64,000 nucleotides of DNA from Umbelopsis isabellina (GCA_016758905.1 JAEPQZ010000003.1:1240001-1304000), one strand, 5' to 3'. Numbered from the stretch's first letter, positions 22,605 through 34,739 are shown. A program made the numbers and translations. Notes: generated by a model not told the origin, from the sequence alone.

Positions 22605-25231
22605 CTATTTCGTGTTTTGACCCTTACGCATGACGTTACGTCGAATACGTAAAGCAGAGTTACCGATACCTTCATTGGCATCAAAGCTGACGTATGGAAC
22701 TTTCCGCCATGGTACGCCAGCGATTCCGCCTCCTCCTCCGCTGCGGTTGTCCAACATAGCCCAGATTGGTAGCTCTAGGTCTCCTTTGACAACGCCGTTT
22801 ACTTTTTTGAGAGTATCGAAGGGAAGTGGCGTCAAGATCAGGAACCGCTGGTTCGCTGGGTCGATCGTCCGTATTATCCCCAAACCAAAGCAGTGTGTTG
22901 CACTTGGGTCTGGATGTGGAGACTGAGATGATGTAAAAAAGGGAGGAGGTGCAACTGCACTAGACTATTAAAATTCAATATAAACATTTAGCAGTTATGA
23001 TCGAGATGAGCATATATTATTAGGGGTGAGCATAACATCGGTCACTTACATTCGTTTGACGACTGTCAGGCATAGATTGTTCCAGAGCTCCGTGATTGGC
23101 ATCTCCAATAAGGGCAACAATGCTACCGTTTAGCGCATAGAGTAGCTGACTGTACTTGATCTCTTCGAATAATACCCAGATACCCTTGAGCCCGACCGTC
23201 CAATCTAAACACCATGGTGTCCGTTCAACCAATCTTTTCTTAAAGTCCCACCACATATTTGTTTCAGTACGGTTTGTGTTTGCATGCATATAGGAGATAA
23301 GGTTTAGCATTCTATGATCGGAAGGGTGGTATCTTTGGGCGGTAAAGTCTGCATCTTGATCGTCCATAAGAGATGTCAGATACGAGATTTTGGGTGGTGC
23401 GATTCCTTGACCTACAGGAACAACGGATGAAAGGAAGGAAGGTGGCAGGTTCCTAGATGTAGTCACCGTCGATTGGAAGGCAAAGATCATATTTGGACTG
23501 GCAGCATGAATCAGATCTATCAGAAGGTCATAACCTAAACCCTTGATCCATCCATGTGTGTTGATAACTAACGGTACTGGTGAAACATCTGTGCTACTAT
23601 TTAGATTTGCCTGATTTGCTTCTACGCCGTACTCTTTTCTCCACTCTTGCAAAAGCTGCATCAAACATGCCATGTAATGATCAGGGTCATCACGAGGAGA
23701 TGTCGAGCCAATAAAGAAACTGCGCTTGGCCTGTAAATGCGAGTTGGCGAAGGGTGGTCCCAGTAAGGGTTTGACCAGCACATGAAGGGATATGATGCCT
23801 TGTACGCCAAACTCTGGTTGACCGACATCGGCTTCCAAAAAGGCGACTTTCCCATGCTTCTCTAACAGTCGATTAACCAAATATCGGGAAAATGTAGACT
23901 TTCCCATCCTTTTACTTCCGCAAATTAAAGCAATTTGCGCATCCTCATTTGTCTGCGAAGACGATATGAACTGGTTTACGCCTGAATTCCACGATGGCGG
24001 TAATTGCATAACTTTCACATTGGGAGTAGGCTGAAGCACAGGACAAAATCCATGGATACTGTTGATTGCCTGAACAGCTGGTTCCTCCGATTCAATTTTG
24101 GCGTCCTCCACAGTAAACACGCTTTTAAAAAGCGGCAAAACTTGTTCTATATCGGCAATACCAGTTTTGGTCAGACTCTTTATGGCTAAAACAGTGCTCA
24201 GCTTTCCATTAGCATTTTGGAACGCCAGTAATGAGTTTTGTAGTTGCTTCTTGATGGGAAAGGGTAATTTTTGTACCATCGCCTTTTCATAATGTGATTG
24301 AGCAGATTTCGAAGCATCTGGTTCAATGCAAACCAGAGAATGTGTTTTTGGTGAAAAAATTGGACTAAAATGTAGCGTGTCTGGACACTCAAAGTCACGG
24401 AAGTTGCTAGGAACGGATTGTCCTTGTCCAAACAAGGCGCCAAGGGCAGTGAAAGATCCCAATATCGGCGCAATCAAAGCTTGTCCTTGGAAGACGATAT
24501 GCTATAATACCATAGATATCGTTAAGCTCCAGCATGATAGGTACAAGGCTAGCAGCATCCAAACAACTCACCTCGTCTTTCCTTAAACCCACGATCAATA
24601 TCTCATCGCTTGATTTTGGTGTGATCACCACGGTATTTGCAGGGCTCGGAGAGAATTTAGATATAGCTTTAGGATCATACTGTGCTCTGAAATCAGGTCA
24701 ACATGTCAGTACCGTATTGAACGAATTATTCTATTTACCACCGTCACTTACGGTTTGGATTTTTCGATCTTTGGCTTCTTAATCATTGTCCCGTCTACTG
24801 AAGTTCCTCTATTTACATTTCCAGTTTCAGCATCAGACTCTTCAGCAAATTCTTCATCTTCAGAGTCCCAGTCCGTTATTTGACTCTTCTCCATTTGTTG
24901 ATCAATGTCATTGTCAGTATCTTGCTGTTGTTCGTTGTTCGTGGACAATGCAAGCGCCGCTCTTCGGGCGGCTATGGCACTGATAGGTGCTGATGGACCA
25001 GAGGGTTTTGGTGACTGAGTTGGAGTTGACACTGCTGACGCTGGACTAGGTGCTAAACCATTCACAATCCCATATTTGTCAGATCATAGCTTGAAGGACT
25101 GAACAGCAAATGAGTGTGCAATATGAAATACCTAGTATGTCTGTCTCTTCTTTCAATTCTTCCTCTTTCTTTGATGCAGTTCTCGTCTTTCTTTTAGGCG
25201 CTGCACTTTCGGCATTCTTTCGTTTAGGCAT
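22605..25231 (-). CDS. Grc3/NOL9 polynucleotide 5'-hydroxyl kinase
   Basis: RNA 5'-OH kinase that works with Las1 in processing the ITS2 spacer of pre-rRNA, in the nucleolus. Exons 25231-25132, 25052-24752, 24686-24572, 24501-23050 and 22964-22605 encode 775 residues. The N-terminus is Lys-rich (nuclear-localisation-like), then Ala/Ser/Pro and acidic. The P-loop is GSKRMGKSTFSR in exon 4. FLEADVGQPEFG is the Walker-B/lid-proximal motif of the CLP1_P family, and FIGSTSPRDDPDHY is a further family hallmark. The C-terminal exon carries GLGIIRTIDPANQRFLILTPLP and ELPIWAML, matching the family end domain. The acceptor at 22965 was chosen because it alone joins these in frame. Confidence 0.93.
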
Positions 25232-25478
25232 GCTTCAACAACTTTTTTTTTTTTTGCAACAGAGACCTCTTTTGGTCAAATTCGCGAAAATTTCAGTCCT
25301 GAGGACTGCTTTTTTGCACCACCAGGAGCGTCTCGTACTAACATACCGACCGAACATTACAGCTTAATTATGTATAGAGTATCGTATGTTTTATTGTCAG
25401 AACCTTGTGAGTATCAAACGTATTCGGCTCACAATGTATTTAATTGGCATGTTGGTATAATCCCTTGATTGACTGCAT

Positions 25479-26643
25479 CTATAATTTTGACGCAGGCGCT
25501 GTCGATAGCAAATCTAATTTAACCAATTCTTGCAACTTTTCTACAGCTGGAAGTGAGTTTCCCATCATCACTTGTATGGTAGACATGCCCAAAGCTTTGG
25601 CTGCCCGAAGGTTCATGCCAATATCATCCAAAAAGATCGCTTCTGAGGGCTGCACTCCTATAAGCTTACAAGCATGCTGATAAAATTTAGGATCAGGTTT
25701 TCTGTACAATTGCCATTAGATCTCAATATCTTTCCGTTCAGTATTTTGTGCATCAAAATTAATCACCTTAGACCAACAACTCTAGATTCTATAAATTCAT
25801 CAAACAAAAGTCTCAATTCATCTGGAAGCTTTCCACCAAGAGCTTCTATCTCAGCAAGATCATTGTCAGGATACTCGAAATTATTAGTCAAAGCCGCAAC
25901 CTTGAATTTGCCAGACGCTAGCGTTGCCAAGATTGTTAATAGCAGGAAGAAAAATACCACCATCATCCGTAACAAACCTTTCAATTGTTTAATGGCATTG
26001 AATATCCTTTCGTCAGCAACCGATGTTTCGCGCATCATCGCTTGGAAGAGTTCCCTTCCATCCACCTTCACGCTGGGTATATCTCCCACACCTTTCTCTG
26101 TATTAGTTCACTAGTGGTTTTCAGACATGAAATCTGCTGGAAATGTACATACCTCTGCCTTGTTTCTTCAAATATGCGCGATAAACCTCTTTGTTTCTTG
26201 GATCCGACAACTGTTCACCAAAGGCTGCATAAAAGTCATGTAGCTTTATCTCTCCTCGCTCCAGTTTCTATGGCGTCGCCAAAAGTCAGCAATTGAGAGA
26301 TCGACGAATAACCAAGACCATAGTTGACATACCTGAAATGCACCGCTTTCACCTTGGTGAACGCTAAACAGCCAAAAAAGAATATAAACTGAGTCATCGA
26401 ACCCTTACAGTGTGAGGCTTGACCTATGTTCTTCAAGGTCTTCATATGTCTTACATGCATATGTTGATATAGTTTCGAGGTAGTCCATGCTTCTTCTCAT
26501 ATTTATGAATGCCTTGCATAGGCGATCCAACGCATACTCCACCTTTGACGAATGATATTACAATGTTGCGTCAGAGAAACTATATAATACAATTTTGATG
26601 ACATACCTATATCAAAGATGACTGCCTTGTAAGGGGATGACAT
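25479..26643 (-). CDS. HAD-superfamily phosphatase (sEH-N / ACAD10-N type)
   Basis: Haloacid-dehalogenase-fold hydrolase like the N-terminal phosphatase of soluble epoxide hydrolase or ACAD10. Seven exons (26643-26607, 26542-26455, 26363-26333, 26267-26153, 26091-25978, 25917-25767, 25701-25479) give 252 residues. Motif I reads VIFDIGGVCVG, so the nucleophile Asp is kept but the usual second Asp (DxD) is Gly, as in ACAD10-type proteins. Motif II Thr is in AALTNNFE. Motif III Lys is in RKPDPKFY, and motif IV is IFLDDIGMNL. The cap region includes QKLERGEI and FGEQLSD. The substrate is unknown; the missing second Asp may mean an altered or reduced phosphatase activity. Exon 3 is only 31 nt. Confidence 0.88.
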
Positions 26644-27246
26644 GATAAGAAATTGTTAAGGAAAGTGAGGTGTATTGGTAAGAAAGAACAAACAACCAGC
26701 TTTCACTGCTGAGAGGTATTTAACGTTGTCAGCAGCATCGCCAGAGAGCCAATTAAGTTGGAACAGATTCAAAGTCAGCTCAGTGAGCACTCGGGGATTG
26801 AGCAATTGGTGTGGCAGAGAACTAGTCGTTATCCTCAAAGTCAACAAAGTCATTTTGTCGATAAGTATTGCTCACAAGAACATGGTGTAGTCTTTAACTT
26901 AACTCTGAACATATCTTTCGCAACTTAACTCCACACATGAAAAGTAAGTAGATAAGCAGAAACAATCAGCATATACGAAAGAAGCCTGTACTTGCAAAAC
27001 CATTTGGTATAGCTCATGTCTAATCTGCATGTTTTGAAGCAATCTGAACGATAGCTTCAGTATCCAAAAAAAGCACCACACACAGTCATTTTAGCAACAA
27101 GTGACTCTCTGAAATTTTAGATAATGGTGGCGTACCAACATTCGGTAACCCAGACAATACGGATAATCTAGCAGTCCCAGGGACAAAAGTTGTATGAAGC
27201 ACTATCAGTAAAATTGCCGTTTTATCTAACCCAGTGCACGCAAGGC
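26644..27246. promoter_or_regulatory. Divergent promoter region, HAD phosphatase / Zn2Cys6 regulator
   Basis: A 603-nt interval between two start codons facing away from each other. AT-rich, with no recognisable gene. Possible autoregulatory sites for the Zn2Cys6 factor (CGG triplets) are not arranged in an obvious inverted pair. Confidence 0.4.
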
Positions 27247-29852
27247 ATGTCGACGTCGAAACACCGAGTACCACGCAATCGACCTTGTGAAGGTAAAGTT
27301 TAGACGCCTTTAAAAGCATCGCTTTTCGGGTCATACAATGACCAAGGAAGCAAGACATTGCTTACAAGGATTTGCCAAGCATTGTCACCGGAGCACCAAA
27401 GAGCAACGAATTGGTATTAACAACTCAAGAACTCTTTTACAGAATGCAGGCAACATAGAAGAAAATGCAATCTGCCATTTGGAGAAAGTCGCTGTGAAAG
27501 ATGCACAAAGCAGAATTTGAAATGTGAATTCAAGTATTACAAACGAGCCAAAGGTGGCAGCCACGGCAGCACTGAACTTGATGTTTCTGAAATGAATGCA
27601 AATGTAGAATACCTTGAAAGGCAGGTTCAAGAGCTGGAACTCGCTATTCGAATTGCGAGAGCACAAATGGATATTTCTCCAAACACATCTACGATAGAAT
27701 ATGATGATATTCCTGTGTTTGGTGGTGACACCACGTACAACAATCCATTGTTTGAGTTTAACAGTTTAAATCCAACCGAGAGCGAATTAAGCGAATATAA
27801 CGAAGACTATCCTACCTATGGCAATACCTTGACTCTCGCCAACAGTCGAACTTCGTCTTCGACTAGCAGTTCTGCTGTGGACCGGTTTATGCTCACACCT
27901 GCATCAGCATTTTCAGACTTTTCACAAAGTAATGGTGTGAGCTCAGATTCCAGCCAAGATGTTGTTTTGATTTCACCAATACCATCAGACGACGACAAAG
28001 AAGACCAAAATAATCAGCATACTTGGAGTATTACAGTATGTGATATAATCGTCTTCAAGATTGAACTTTTTTTTCATTTTTTAACAACATCATATTTTGT
28101 TAGATGACCAAAAAGGGTTTAACAATTAACACCAATGTCAAAAGTATTCAAGACTTGGTTTCTTGGGGCTTTGCAGCCATCAAAATACTCAACAGCGAAA
28201 CGCATCTATCACCATTCACAGTCAATCTGTCCGAATACAATGGTGATATCAGTCTTGCTGTCACAAGCAGATTTCACCACGGAACCAAAGAATTGTACAC
28301 CGATATATTACGTACCAATCAGAAGAAGCTTACATTCGAGGATGGAAATATAACACAGCCGGCACTGATAGCCGCTGACGCACAGGCAGTTGTCTCAAGT
28401 TTAATCGAAACATACTTCCAGTGTCACAACAAACAAATTTTAATCTTACATCGAGACACATTCTTGGAGGAAGAATATGACCCTCGGTCGCCATTAAGTT
28501 CACCGCAGGTCATGGCAATCTGTGCGTTTGTATGTCTTCGACATTGTAGGCACATGCCTGATTATACGTCACAGGAATTGCGTGAGCTTGGCGAATTTTT
28601 TTATCGAACAGCTAGAGATCTTTTAGAAGATATTTTTGACGACCACAAACATCGTCACGAGTCTATGCTGACCCTTATGTATTTGGGCATGTTCCGTTTG
28701 CAAACACTTCGAGTGTCAGAAGCATTGTCAGCTACCACTTTGGCCTATACAATCGCGCATGATCTCCTCCCAGAAATGATGGAAATGCCAGCTGTGGATG
28801 ATAAGTCGATGATCCATCGGGAGATGTTTAAAAGACAGTACTTCTTTGTAGTCATGGTAGAAAACCAGCTCTATCATATTGTTGAAAAGACTTCAAAAGA
28901 CATCTTTTTTTCTAAACTTTCCGAGGATATGATGCCATTACCGGACGAAGACGAAAAAACTATCAAATTTATCAAGTTGAAGAACAAATTCCATAATTGG
29001 ATGTCAGACCCTGAGGTGAAAGCAGCTAGGGTAAGTATGCCCAAGTAATGTACAGAATGTCTAGAATAGTCATTTACCCTACGATGTTGCAGAAAAATAT
29101 CACTCAGCTGCTGGGCAAAGACAATGGGTTTAACTCACTTTCACTGAAAAACTACTTTACTTATCAAAACATTATCACTGAACTATACTCTCAACTTGAG
29201 CCTGACTTTAAACTGGCTGCTGATATCGATACACAACCTACAGACGAACAAATATCCAATGCAGACCGAGTCCAACTTCAAACTTTCATCATCATCCACG
29301 TATTCTACATTCTAATCAACTCATTATTTCTACCTCGCGACTTATTTTCTAACAACACTACGGATGATGTACCTGCTGCTGAGCTTCAATCCGAATTTGC
29401 CAACATGTTCTTAAAAAACATATCTGCTTCATCTTTAGAGAGATGCTTAAAGAGCTCATCCATTGTGATTGCCCTTGCCGAACAACAAATACGGCACAAC
29501 ATTTGCAGATGTAAGTTGGGAGTTTTTTTTTTTTTTTACTGATTTTCATATCTTATAAGGCTGTCGACTAACGTTGTTATCGGTACCAGTTGAACCACTG
29601 TATCTGCTATTAGTAATTGATTTGAGCATGCAACTAGCAAAGGCAGATAGACGACCTGAAATTGCTGAAATTGGTCATCAGAACCTGGAAAAGTGTGTCA
29701 AGTTGTTAAAAGACAGTATCTTCGCACCCATGCATGGTGTGTTCATGGATGAGGGCCGTTCGACGACGGAACCCAGTTTAGACTCGCCAATTACGCAGAC
29801 ACTGAAGGAGAGGATGGAGAAAATGCTCCTTCCCTTTGGCATAAATGTATGA
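27247..29852 (+). CDS. Zn2Cys6 fungal-type transcription factor
   Basis: Nuclear regulator with a binuclear zinc cluster. Exons 27247-27292, 27443-28035, 28104-29030, 29093-29510 and 29590-29852 give 748 residues. The cluster is canonical, C-x2-C-x6-C-x8-C-x2-C-x6-C, using Cys 14, 17, 24, 33, 36 and 43. A 150-nt intron separates the codons for the first and second Cys. Splicing is required to form the motif, and the join makes Cys-Glu-Glu-Cys. A heptad-like segment (about 70-95, MNANVEYLERQVQELELAI) would give a dimerising coiled coil. A Ser-rich acidic linker and a helical middle domain of the fungal-specific type (about 240-600) follow. Target genes are unknown. It is divergent from the HAD gene. 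Confidence 0.88.
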
Positions 29853-30055
29853 TAGTGCTTTAGATGTACATGTCTTTATTTGTAATATTTTGTAAACTTT
29901 TGATAAGTTTTGTCGATTCCCATCGATACCAAAACGTCTACTTTTCTGGAGTGTCTACTGTAGATTTGCGAAAATTGCAAGTTTTTCTGAAAAGGGTTGT
30001 AAAATTCCTGCCTGCCATCGAAATAGAGAAGCGAGCAGGTATCCAAGAAATGGAT

Positions 30056-31497
30056 TTAAAACACGGCACCAAAGCCAAATGTTTGCTTGATAGAGTTCCA
30101 GTAGTATCCGGTCCAGTTACGCAGGGTCATCTCTTCTTCGCCGATGGGTACACCAGTTTGCTTGAGGTTAAGCTTCGTGTAATCAGTGGACTGATCGAAA
30201 GTGAAGGTAACTTCAGAGTAGTGTGACTCTGGCCAAGTCTTCAATCGCCATTTTTGAACAATTTTTTTGTCAGGGACCTAGCGAAATGCATGTTAATATC
30301 CGTTTCTGTTATCTTTTCTCTTGATCATTAAACATGTACATACAACTTCTACAATTTCTCCAGATACATTTCCATTAAATAGTTCAAACTTGCCACCAAC
30401 ATCACGTTCGATCTTTGCTGATCCACGAGTCCAAGCATTCACTCGTTGAGGATCAAGCAAAGTTTCGTAAAGCTCATGGGCAGAAGTTTGGAACTCAACA
30501 TTCTCCTCCAATTTTGTGGTATTAACAATTTTAGGTTGCTTGGAAGCGCTGGTAGTTGCTCCAGTATTCAACTTGTTGCCTGTGCTTGTTTCCTTATTAT
30601 GCACTGCTCGTGGTGGGGCAGCAGTACCCAATTGTGTTGGGTCAATGTACACATCGGCACCGTGAGCTACAACCTGTATTAGTAGCTGCCAAACCAAACA
30701 TCAGTCCAGCGTTCTATTTACCTTTAATGAGGTCTTGTGAGAAGTTGGCAAGCTTCTCACGGAGTTTAGCTGTAAGCTCTTTGCGCACCACCTCTCTGAT
30801 AGGGTTCTTTGCGTTTGAGTCTTCGTTCACCGAGATTTCGAACTGAAGATGCTGTTAGTGCCTCGATTCAACCATACAAACGTTACTTTCAACATCCTGT
30901 CATGCTTACCACATAGTCATCAGTTTCGGTGTCATGAGCTACTTCGGGAATAAAGATGCGACCTTGAGCCTCGGTTCCATCCGCTGCGGTGCCTATAAAC
31001 GCAAAATGCTTGTTTAGCATAATCGCATAAACACCTCTAGCTCAGTGGATCAGGATAATTACCATTCCATTCGAGCTTAAGCTCGACATCAAAGATAGTG
31101 ATGATCTTTCCCTTTCTTTGATTCAAATCGACATCACCACTAACATCAGTGACTTTAGTCACGCTGGTTTTGATGCCATTCTTTTCTGCTTCGACGCCGA
31201 CAAGTTCCTCTTGAAAGTAGGTTTTAGACCAATTCAAGCAGTTCTTGTTGACCCTGATGATTATTTAAATTATTTAGTACATCAAAATCATTTCTGTCGC
31301 ACTTCAGGCTATGCGAAACCACTTACCAGTGCCTATGTATACAAGAGGTTTGAAAAGCAATAAGTGAATGGAAGTGAATTGTTAGTATGACCAGGACATT
31401 GTGACTAAAACGAGCCATTTCTTCATATAAAGCCAGAGCTTTCACAAAACTTTTAGCAGTCAACTCACCAGTTGTTGACGTTTTTCCAGTTGGACAT
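30056..31497 (-). CDS. AHA1: Aha1, activator of Hsp90 ATPase
   Basis: Co-chaperone that stimulates Hsp90 ATP hydrolysis in the cytosol. Seven exons (31497-31469, 31332-31327, 31253-31063, 30992-30910, 30842-30722, 30666-30344, 30277-30056) give 324 residues. The second exon is only 6 nt. With it, the N-terminus reads NNWHWVNKNCLNWSKTYF, matching the invariant NNWHWxxKN motif of Aha1. Without it, the central HW codons are lost. The N-terminal domain (to about 155) has GDVDLNQRKGKIITIFD and IPEVAHD. A Thr/Ser-rich linker leads to the AHSA1/START-like C-terminal domain, with LLDPQRVNAWTRGSA and the closing RNWTGYYWNSIKQTFGFG. Length is close to the yeast protein (about 350). Confidence 0.95.
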
Positions 31498-31831
31498 TTA
31501 CAAGGTATTGAAGACGTGTATTGAACTCAGAGTTCCAGAGTTTTCCACAAAGTTATTCGTGAGATCACATGACCAATTCCTGTACTAATTCGGTAATCGT
31601 CAATTATGGCATTAATAGCAAGCTTCAATACTGGACATATTCAGACGAAACATATCACACAGAATACATATCTCTCACAAAATATGGATTTATAGGATGC
31701 TATGACATATATATGAGTCAATTAAGCAGAAAAAGAACTAGGAAGGGGAATTTGTGACAGCCTGTGGTAAAAAAAAAAGAATCATGTTGAACGTTTTCTC
31801 CATCAAACTATTTGATTACTGCGTTAATTTA
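31498..31831. other. Intergenic spacer
   Basis: Spacer of 334 nt between the Aha1 start and the 3' end of the septin gene (same strand). It includes an A-run at 31770-31779. No gene seen. Confidence 0.5.
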
Positions 31832-33460
31832 TCAATAAGCGGGAACGGAGCTGTAGAAAAAGTAGAGATGACGGTTAGTTTCTTGCATCATCAGATCAAC
31901 AGATTTGAGGAATGGATACTCACGAAGCAGAGGCAGTAGGGCTGGTAAGTGCAGGGCTTGCGACATTGCCATTAGTAGGGGAGGAAACAGCTCCAGGGGA
32001 TTGAGGTTGTTGAGTAGACTCCTTGATAGCAAGAAGCTGCTTAGAGCGGAAAGCTTCATAATGGATCTGTGCAGTAGTTTCAATCAAATCTTGCAAATGA
32101 GTTCTGGTGAGGAAATTGCGAAGATGGACAAATTCGCAGTGCTCTTCGTTTTCAACTGCGGATGAAATTACTTAATAAATGACTAATATCTCAACATTTT
32201 AAGTCGTCCAAATGCACATACCATTGATAACACCATATCTGTTCTTTCTGCCGCGGACGGCCTTTCCATCAACAACAACATTTCTCTCGGAACCAACAAT
32301 GGCGAATGGGATGAGGTCCTAATGTACAAACATGAAAAGCGCTTAATAGATGTCTTGCTGCTGGTTGCCTACGTTTTAAACACTTACGCGAATGCTTTCG
32401 TTCAAAGCTTGCTCTTGCTCATCATCTTCTTCACTTTCATAGGGATACAAGCGGATGTTGTGGAAAGTCAATTCTTGCTTAATCTATCACCAAATTTGTT
32501 AGCATTTGAACCATCCACAAATAAAGAAGTCTGCAGGATACTTACTCTTTGCTTGAAGGCAGCGCGTTCTTCCAAAGTCAAAGCGTCTGACTTGGCAATG
32601 ACAGGGACAACGTTGACGACCTCAGAAAGCTTCTTCAAAACAACGATATCAATGGGCTTCAAGCTGAAAAAGTGTTCTTATTTAGTTCCCGTTCCAATCA
32701 TACAACCACATGCTCTCCCTTTGGTACTTACGCATGGCCACTGGGGGTAAGGAAAAACAAGCAACAGTGAATTCTAGAGTCTTGGATGTACTTTTCACGA
32801 GTTGCAGTCAATTCCTTTCGGAGATAGGCAGAGTGCTGATCCTTAATATACTTGATGATGGGTTCCCAACTACAAATACAAGTCAGAATCATTAAACGCA
32901 ATTTCATATGTTTAGAATACAGAACTCACCAGTTCTCGTTGTTCACCTGATCTCCGTATCCAGGAGTATCAACGATGTTAAGCTTCAATCGAACGCCGTT
33001 CTCCTCAATGACTATAATAAATAAAAATTAACAAAAGAATCATCTATCCAGGTGGTGGGTGAATCATGCCTGTACATACTGTGTCCAACAGTTTCGATTT
33101 CAGTTGTTTGTCTTGGGGGCTCGTCATGAGCAACACGACCCTTGCTTTCAATCAAGTGGGACGCGAAAATAGTGTTGACAAGAGTAGATTTTCCCAAACC
33201 AGATTGTCCTGATGAGAGATGACAAGGCCATTCAGCAAAAAACATACAACTCTTGAAAGTTCCACGCGACATTAGAACATACCGACAACCATGACGTTGA
33301 ACTGGAAACCACGCTTCAACAATTTCTTCTCAATTTGCTGAGTGATGGTGTCAAAACCGACATAACCGTTCAAACCAGACTAGATGACAAGCAAGTTCTT
33401 GTTAGCATTTTGAGCCTAGATGGCGAACCCTGACATGCCCACTGCGTAGGCTCTTACCAT
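31832..33460 (-). CDS. CDC10: Septin of the Cdc10 group
   Basis: GTP-binding filament protein of the septin ring and hyphal collars. Ten exons: 33460-33458, 33379-33283, 33208-33080, 33011-32930, 32869-32732, 32663-32546, 32483-32388, 32318-32222, 32155-31924, 31850-31832, giving 336 residues. The first coding exon is just the [33 protein letters not shown] (P-loop), [18 protein letters not shown] (G3) and VIAKSD (G4) are all present. The septin-unique element [17 protein letters not shown] closes the domain. YVGFDTIT and the short N-terminus with no long coiled-coil tail fit Cdc10 rather than Cdc3/11/12. The last intron is uncertain: if retained, an in-frame TGA at 31922-31920 gives 331 residues. 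Confidence 0.93.
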
Positions 33461-33928
33461 TGTAAATTCAGATGGAGACACAAGTAAAGATGTTCTGCAA
33501 TGGGCTCTGAATTGAGGAAACAGAAAGTGACCGGAGTGCAAAGGGGGAAGGAAATGAGGGAGCTTGCAAAACTTGAGCGTTACACAGCCATTGATTGGCC
33601 AAATCAAACATCGAGGGAGAGAGATACTAGCATTTTTTAGCGCTACTCTCCCTTTTGGCAGGCCTGTTCTCCTACTAAGGGATAGTTCTAGGAGAATGAT
33701 AAAATTTGATGAATATTGTACTGAATTTCAACACTCCCTTCGAGTATCACAGGAGAGTTCCTCCAAAAAATTGCATGCACAATTCACTGAAAACTCAGGA
33801 ACATTATGCGACTTTTTTGCTTGTGCACGCGGGGTGAAGTATGTGCAAAGTGGACAGCCAAAAAGTCAGCTCAGACTTTATTGTCAAATTTTCCCTTCAC
33901 CCACTACACTGGCTCATTCATCAATCCA
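33461..33928. promoter_or_regulatory. Divergent promoter region, Cdc10 / Naa38
   Basis: A 468-nt interval between opposite start codons. An open frame on the plus strand (33564-33962) starts at TTG, overlaps the start of Naa38 in another frame and shows no domain. No other gene seen. Confidence 0.45.
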
Positions 33929-34240
33929 ATGCCTGCCGATTCTGAAAATGTTGCGCAATTGAGATCATATCTGAATCATAAAGCTAGAATAAAGGTTTCA
34001 GATGGTCGTATCTTTATAGGCTTATTCGTATGTACCGACAAGGATAAAAACACTATTCTAGCCCACGCAGAAGAATACAGAGGGGGTAAGTACACCTGTC
34101 TCAACTTATGAGTTCATCGCTTGCGTAAACTCATATTCCCTCAAGATGAACAACGGCTGGTTGGTCTAGTCATGATACCCGGAAAACATCTGTTGAATAT
34201 GGACATTGAAAATCTCGAAACCACTGATGAATATATGTAA
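33929..34240 (+). CDS. NAA38: Naa38/LSMD1, Sm-like subunit of NatC
   Basis: Small Sm-fold protein that joins Naa30 and Naa35 in the NatC N-terminal acetyltransferase. Exons 33929-34085 and 34146-34240 give 83 residues, the size of a bare Sm domain. Sm1 is visible as LRSYLNHKARIKVSDGRIFIGLFVCTD (shown here only in part as ARIKVSDGRIFIGLF). Sm2 is RLVGLVMIPGKHLLNMDIE. The PGKH in place of the usual IRG fits LSMD1/Naa38 better than canonical LSm proteins. Start choice is supported by the Sm-fold boundary. It is divergent from the septin gene. Confidence 0.85.
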
Positions 34241-34739
34241 ATTTAATCTTGGTATCATATACACCCCCCTACCCACGGACGGCTTTCTTGTTGTGATGGA
34301 AAGCTATATTCTGTTATAACTACCCCTTGTATCGTGAGCAACACATCGGGAAATATCGTCAAATATGAACTGCTGCTTTCGAGCGAATTTTATACACCCG
34401 ATGTGAACAATAGACCCCCCCCCCCCACATGTAAATAATAAATCACAAAGAAGTTGAATAAAACAATGCCAAATGATATTCAGATCAATAGTCCGATTGA
34501 TGTAAGATATGTCATTACTACATCGAGGTTAAAATGAATTAACTTCTATATACACTCATATAACCGCTGAAAATTTTATTCTTATCCATGACATGATTGA
34601 GAAAATTTACGACAATTTCGCCTTCGATAAACGCTAGCTCAATGTTCATTTTTTTGAAGATCGATACTGCTCTTGCTCACTTTCTCTAGAATACTTGATA
34701 TAAAGCTTATAATTGGTTAGTCATCACACGTTACATCAA
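34241..34739. other. Intergenic spacer with a C12 homopolymer
   Basis: AT-rich spacer with a run of twelve C at 34415-34426. No coding or RNA gene recognised; it holds the 3' end of NAA38 and the promoter of the tetraspan gene. Confidence 0.55.
34415..34426. repeat. Poly-C homopolymer
   Basis: Twelve consecutive C in an otherwise AT-rich spacer. Likely length-variable. Confidence 0.9.

Noticed and set aside
26372-26454. Extra small exon in the HAD gene between 26454 and 26364
   Set aside because: It would need a 31-nt intron; a single intron from 26454 to 26364 gives a perfect frame and the expected family sequence.
31030-31062. tRNA A-box-like TAGCTCAGTGG on the plus strand
   Set aside because: There is no B box (GGTTCGANTCC) or cloverleaf downstream, and it lies at an AHA1 exon-intron boundary.
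33564-33962. 132-codon frame upstream of NAA38
   Set aside because: It has no ATG start, overlaps the Naa38 start in another frame and lies in a divergent promoter.
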